Assembly: GCA_025360565.1 (NCBI GenBank)
Contig: JANYBY010000171.1
Coordinates: 1 to 7,389, forward strand
Reading direction: 5' to 3'
Origin: Bacteroidota bacterium
GTDB taxonomy: Bacteria > Bacteroidota > Bacteroidia > B-17B0 > Aurantibacillaceae
Length of the DNA: 7,389 nt
Both the position numbers and the translations under genes were made by a program. Positions 4,843 to 7,389 of this stretch are shown piece by piece (within the stretch, counting starts at the first letter, position 1; each line of letters starts with the position of its first letter). Under the pieces are notes generated by a model that was not told the DNA's origin, searched no databases, and worked only from the letters and a program-made list of their open reading frames with translations.

Positions 4843-7292
4843 ACTTGAACATAGTCCGGCATACTTTTTTTACGCTACTTCTTCTTTCTATCGCTCCTGC
4901 TTTTTTTTCCCAAACCATAAAAGGGAAAGTAATGAGCCATGACGGAAAACAGGCTATTCCCTTTGCCGTGGTGGTGATCGACAAAAGCAACAAAGGAACC
5001 ATGACGGATATTGACGGAAACTTTGCATTAACCTTAACGGGATCAGAAAAAGAAATTACCATACAAGTAATAGGCTTTGTTACCAAAACAATTTCCATTT
5101 CTGACCTTAATTCGCAGAGTACGGTGATCATTAAATTAAAAGTGAGTAACATTAATCTTTCGGAAGTGATCATTACGCCAAAAGAAAATCCGGCAATTCC
5201 CATTATCAAAAAAGTAATAAAATTAAAACCCAAATACGATATAACTAATTTAAAGTATTATTTGTGCAATACTTACGCCAAAACTTATTTTACCATGAGT
5301 GATACAAAAGGCGATGAAAATATTATTAAGAGTGATACCGGTAACAGCCAACTTAAAAAGTTTTTGAATAATAATTATTTATTTTTTATGGAATCTGTTA
5401 CCGAAAAAAAATACATTTACAAAAATAAATCACAGGAAAAAGTTTTATCCTCCCGCGTATCGGGCTTTAAGAGCGCGCCCTTTGGCTCGTTCGCCTCGCA
5501 ATTGCAATCGTTTACTTTTTACAGCGATAATATTGAGGTGTTGGGATTAAAATATGTGAGTCCCTTGATCACCGGAACTTTTAAACGTTATAAATTCGAG
5601 ATAATTGATACCGTTTTTGAAAACACCGATACCACTATTTTAATAAAATTCTCTCCCAAAAAAAATGCCAATTTTAAAGGCATGAAAGGCGTATTGTACA
5701 TCAATAAAAATGACCATGCGCTTTGCAATGTATTGGCTGAGCCGGCAGAAAACGATAAGAACGGCACAGGGGTTGAAATCCAACAGCTGTACCAAAGAAT
5801 TGACTCTATCCATTGGTTCCCAAAACAAGTAAATACCAAGATCTTTTTTAATTCGGTTAAAGTTTCATCCTCCGGCAACAAAAACCAAAATATAATGAAA
5901 GGCGTAAGCAAACTTTATGTAAAGGAAATAAAATTAGACAGCGTAATTAAAATTAAAAATAAAAGTGTTGCGGTTTTTAACGATAAGGACTTTGACAAAA
6001 AAGATGAGAATTTTTGGAATAAATACAGGGTTGATTCGTTGAACAAAAAAGAAATAAACACTTATAAATTTATTGACAGTCTTGGTAAAGCACAAAAACT
6101 CGAACAAAAATTAAAATGGTTCGTAGCTTTAACCACAGGCAAATGGCAAATAGGTTATTTTAATATTGACCTAAAATATTTATTAAGGTATAACGAATAC
6201 GAATCGTACCGGCCGGGTTTTGGCTTAAGTACAAGCAATAAATTATCGCGTTGGTTAAGCCTTGGAGGCTATGGTGGATATGGGTTTAGGGATAAAGCCT
6301 TTAAATACGGAGGTCATGCGCGATTGAATTTTAATTACAGGCAAACTACATTTTTATTGGCCGAAGCTGCCAGCGAAGTTGTTGAAAGTGCCGGAACATT
6401 TTTTTTACAAGAGAACAGCAATTTAATCAGTACTCAAAAAATTCGTGATCTGTTTGTTTCCAAAATGGATAAAGTAAATTATGCCAAAGTAAGTTTTAAT
6501 ACACCCATTTTTAATGTGGTAAAAACTTCGTTATTTTTTCAAATACGCCAACTTAATTCCCCTTTTGGGTTTTATCAGCACGCCGATTATGAGGTGCAAC
6601 CCGAATTTAGAAATTTTACGTTTAATGAAGCCGGCGTTCAATTGCGCTACTGGCCTAAAGAAAAATTCATTGAAAGTATGGGGCAACTGATCTCTTCGGG
6701 CAGCAAGTGGCCCGTATTTTATTTAAATTTTACACAAGGGATCACATCCAAAATTTACGATTATACTGGAGATTTTGATTATCAGAAACTGGATGTAAGA
6801 ATAGATCATCAGGTAAATTTTAGGATAAGAGGCTTTATTTCTTATCAGGTCCAGGCCGGTAAAGTATTTGGCAATGTGCCCTACTCTGTGCAGTATAATA
6901 ATAAAGGCTCGCGCATTGATGCATATGCCATAAGCGCGGAAAAAACATTTGAAACCATGTACCTGAACGAATTTGTAAGTTCAGAATATGCTTCGCTTTT
7001 TTTTGCACTCAATTTCGGTAAGATCTTTAAAAAAAATAAATATACAAACCCTGAATTAGAATTGGTGCACAATTACGGCATAGGCAATCTTAATAACCGT
7101 TTGAACTTAACCAATATTGAGCTCAACGACATGAGTAAAGGTTATACTGAAGGCGGTTTAAGAATAAAACACATCCTTAAATCCAGCTATTCAACTTTAG
7201 GACTTGGTGTATTCTACCGATATGGCAATTATGCATACGACAATTTTGAAAAGAACTTTGTATACAAATTGATAGCAGGCTTTTCGTTATAA
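4839..7292 (+). CDS. DUF5686 outer-membrane protein with carboxypeptidase-regulatory-like domain
   Basis: An 817-residue protein of a Bacteroidota-typical family. A signal peptide (residues 1-24, probable cut before Gln25 in AFFSQ) leads into a carboxypeptidase-regulatory-like beta-sandwich (about 26-112): IKGKVMSHDGKQAIPFAVV, then TMTDIDGNFAL, ending SEVIITP. The DUF5686 region starts near 116 with NPAIPIIKKVIKLKPKYD. From about 425 (KWFVALTTGKWQIGYFNIDLKY) the sequence alternates aromatic and polar strands with short turns, ending in KLIAGFSL, as expected of an outer-membrane beta-barrel. It shares the N-terminal domain with SusC-like receptors but shows no TonB-receptor plug. Function is unknown. 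No ATG fits: the frame opens after a TAA at 4836-4838, the first ATG is codon 32 and would destroy the signal peptide, so TTG at 4839 (overlapping the tsaB stop as TTGA) or TTG at 4845 must be the start. Translation is therefore probably coupled to tsaB. Confidence 0.93.
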   Translation: MNLNIVRHTFFTLLLLSIAPAFFSQTIKGKVMSHDGKQAIPFAVVVIDKSNKGTMTDIDGNFALTLTGSEKEITIQVIGFVTKTISISDLNSQSTVIIKLKVSNINLSEVIITPKENPAIPIIKKVIKLKPKYDITNLKYYLCNTYAKTYFTMSDTKGDENIIKSDTGNSQLKKFLNNNYLFFMESVTEKKYIYKNKSQEKVLSSRVSGFKSAPFGSFASQLQSFTFYSDNIEVLGLKYVSPLITGTFKRYKFEIIDTVFENTDTTILIKFSPKKNANFKGMKGVLYINKNDHALCNVLAEPAENDKNGTGVEIQQLYQRIDSIHWFPKQVNTKIFFNSVKVSSSGNKNQNIMKGVSKLYVKEIKLDSVIKIKNKSVAVFNDKDFDKKDENFWNKYRVDSLNKKEINTYKFIDSLGKAQKLEQKLKWFVALTTGKWQIGYFNIDLKYLLRYNEYESYRPGFGLSTSNKLSRWLSLGGYGGYGFRDKAFKYGGHARLNFNYRQTTFLLAEAASEVVESAGTFFLQENSNLISTQKIRDLFVSKMDKVNYAKVSFNTPIFNVVKTSLFFQIRQLNSPFGFYQHADYEVQPEFRNFTFNEAGVQLRYWPKEKFIESMGQLISSGSKWPVFYLNFTQGITSKIYDYTGDFDYQKLDVRIDHQVNFRIRGFISYQVQAGKVFGNVPYSVQYNNKGSRIDAYAISAEKTFETMYLNEFVSSEYASLFFALNFGKIFKKNKYTNPELELVHNYGIGNLNNRLNLTNIELNDMSKGYTEGGLRIKHILKSSYSTLGLGVFYRYGNYAYDNFEKNFVYKLIAGFSL

Positions 7293-7364
7293 GGTTTTAT
7301 GAATTTTTGTAAATTAATTTAAATCGATTCAAAAGATCGGCATAAAATTGTTTAACTTTAATAC
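7293..7364. other. short AT-rich spacer after the DUF5686 gene
   Basis: This 72-bp spacer holds a perfect 12-bp AT palindrome, TAAATTAATTTA (7310-7321), but no GC-stemmed hairpin followed by a T-run, so no intrinsic terminator is evident. TAAAATTG (7343-7350) and TAACTTTA (7353-7360) each match the TAnnTTTG consensus at 7 of 8 positions, without a suitably spaced TTG upstream. A promoter for the next gene is possible but unproven. Confidence 0.4.
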
Positions 7365-7389
7365 ATGAAAACGGGAGGCGGATACAAAA
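7365..7389 (+). CDS. probable start of a downstream gene (first 8 codons only)
   Basis: An ATG at 7365 opens the frame MKTGGGYK, which runs to the window edge. The AT-rich spacer before it and the same strand as the upstream genes support a real start. The MKTGGG opening recalls, from memory, the N-terminus of some FdhF/YdeP-type molybdopterin oxidoreductases, but eight residues cannot establish a family, so no product is claimed. Confidence 0.4.

Noticed and set aside
4763..5233. 156-codon minus-strand open frame
   Set aside because: It is antisense to the end of tsaB and the start of the DUF5686 gene, both supported by family motifs.
7310..7321. Perfect 12-bp AT palindrome considered as an operator
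   Set aside because: It consists only of A and T in an AT-rich spacer, where such palindromes arise easily, and there is no second copy.
1..7389. CRISPR arrays, insertion sequences, tRNA or rRNA genes, defence genes
   Set aside because: No regularly spaced repeats with unique spacers, no transposase or integrase frame, no cloverleaf or rRNA-like segment and no defence-type motif were seen.

Overview
The window looks like chromosomal DNA from a member of the Bacteroidota. The evidence is a DUF5686/carboxypeptidase-regulatory-domain outer-membrane protein, a type of small Cys-rich lipoprotein common in that phylum, AT-rich spacers, no Shine-Dalgarno-like sequences before the starts, and two sequences matching the Bacteroidota -7 promoter consensus TAnnTTTG. 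The genus cannot be told from the sequence.

Layout. Positions 1-1844 (minus strand) hold the first 614 codons of a DUF255/YyaL-type thioredoxin-domain protein; its C-terminus lies beyond the left edge. A 472-bp spacer (1845-2316) follows, containing a GC-rich imperfect palindrome of about 145 bp that looks like a dispersed intergenic repeat. Positions 2317-2559 (minus) encode a small secreted lipoprotein. From a 128-bp divergent spacer the plus-strand genes begin: an HlyD/MacA-type periplasmic adaptor (2688-4043), a 100-bp spacer with a degenerate 7-bp repeat, tsaB for tRNA t6A37 synthesis (4144-4842), and an 817-residue DUF5686 outer-membrane protein (4839-7292). The last gene overlaps tsaB by four bases and needs a TTG start. 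At the right edge, 7365-7389 is probably the first eight codons of another gene.

How the genes relate. The adaptor and the DUF5686 protein are envelope proteins, while TsaB is cytosolic tRNA-modification machinery. tsaB and the DUF5686 gene are physically coupled; the adaptor may belong to the same transcription unit, but the 100-bp gap leaves that open. No ABC permease or TolC-like gene for the adaptor is in the window. The left-hand minus-strand genes appear independent.

No mobile element, CRISPR array, tRNA or rRNA gene, or clear defence system was found. The least explained features are the GC-rich palindrome, the heptad repeat, the TTG start/stop overlap, and a strong context rule in the coding sequence: Ile codons after a G-ending codon are ATC (sometimes ATA), never ATT in the three complete plus-strand genes as counted by hand.
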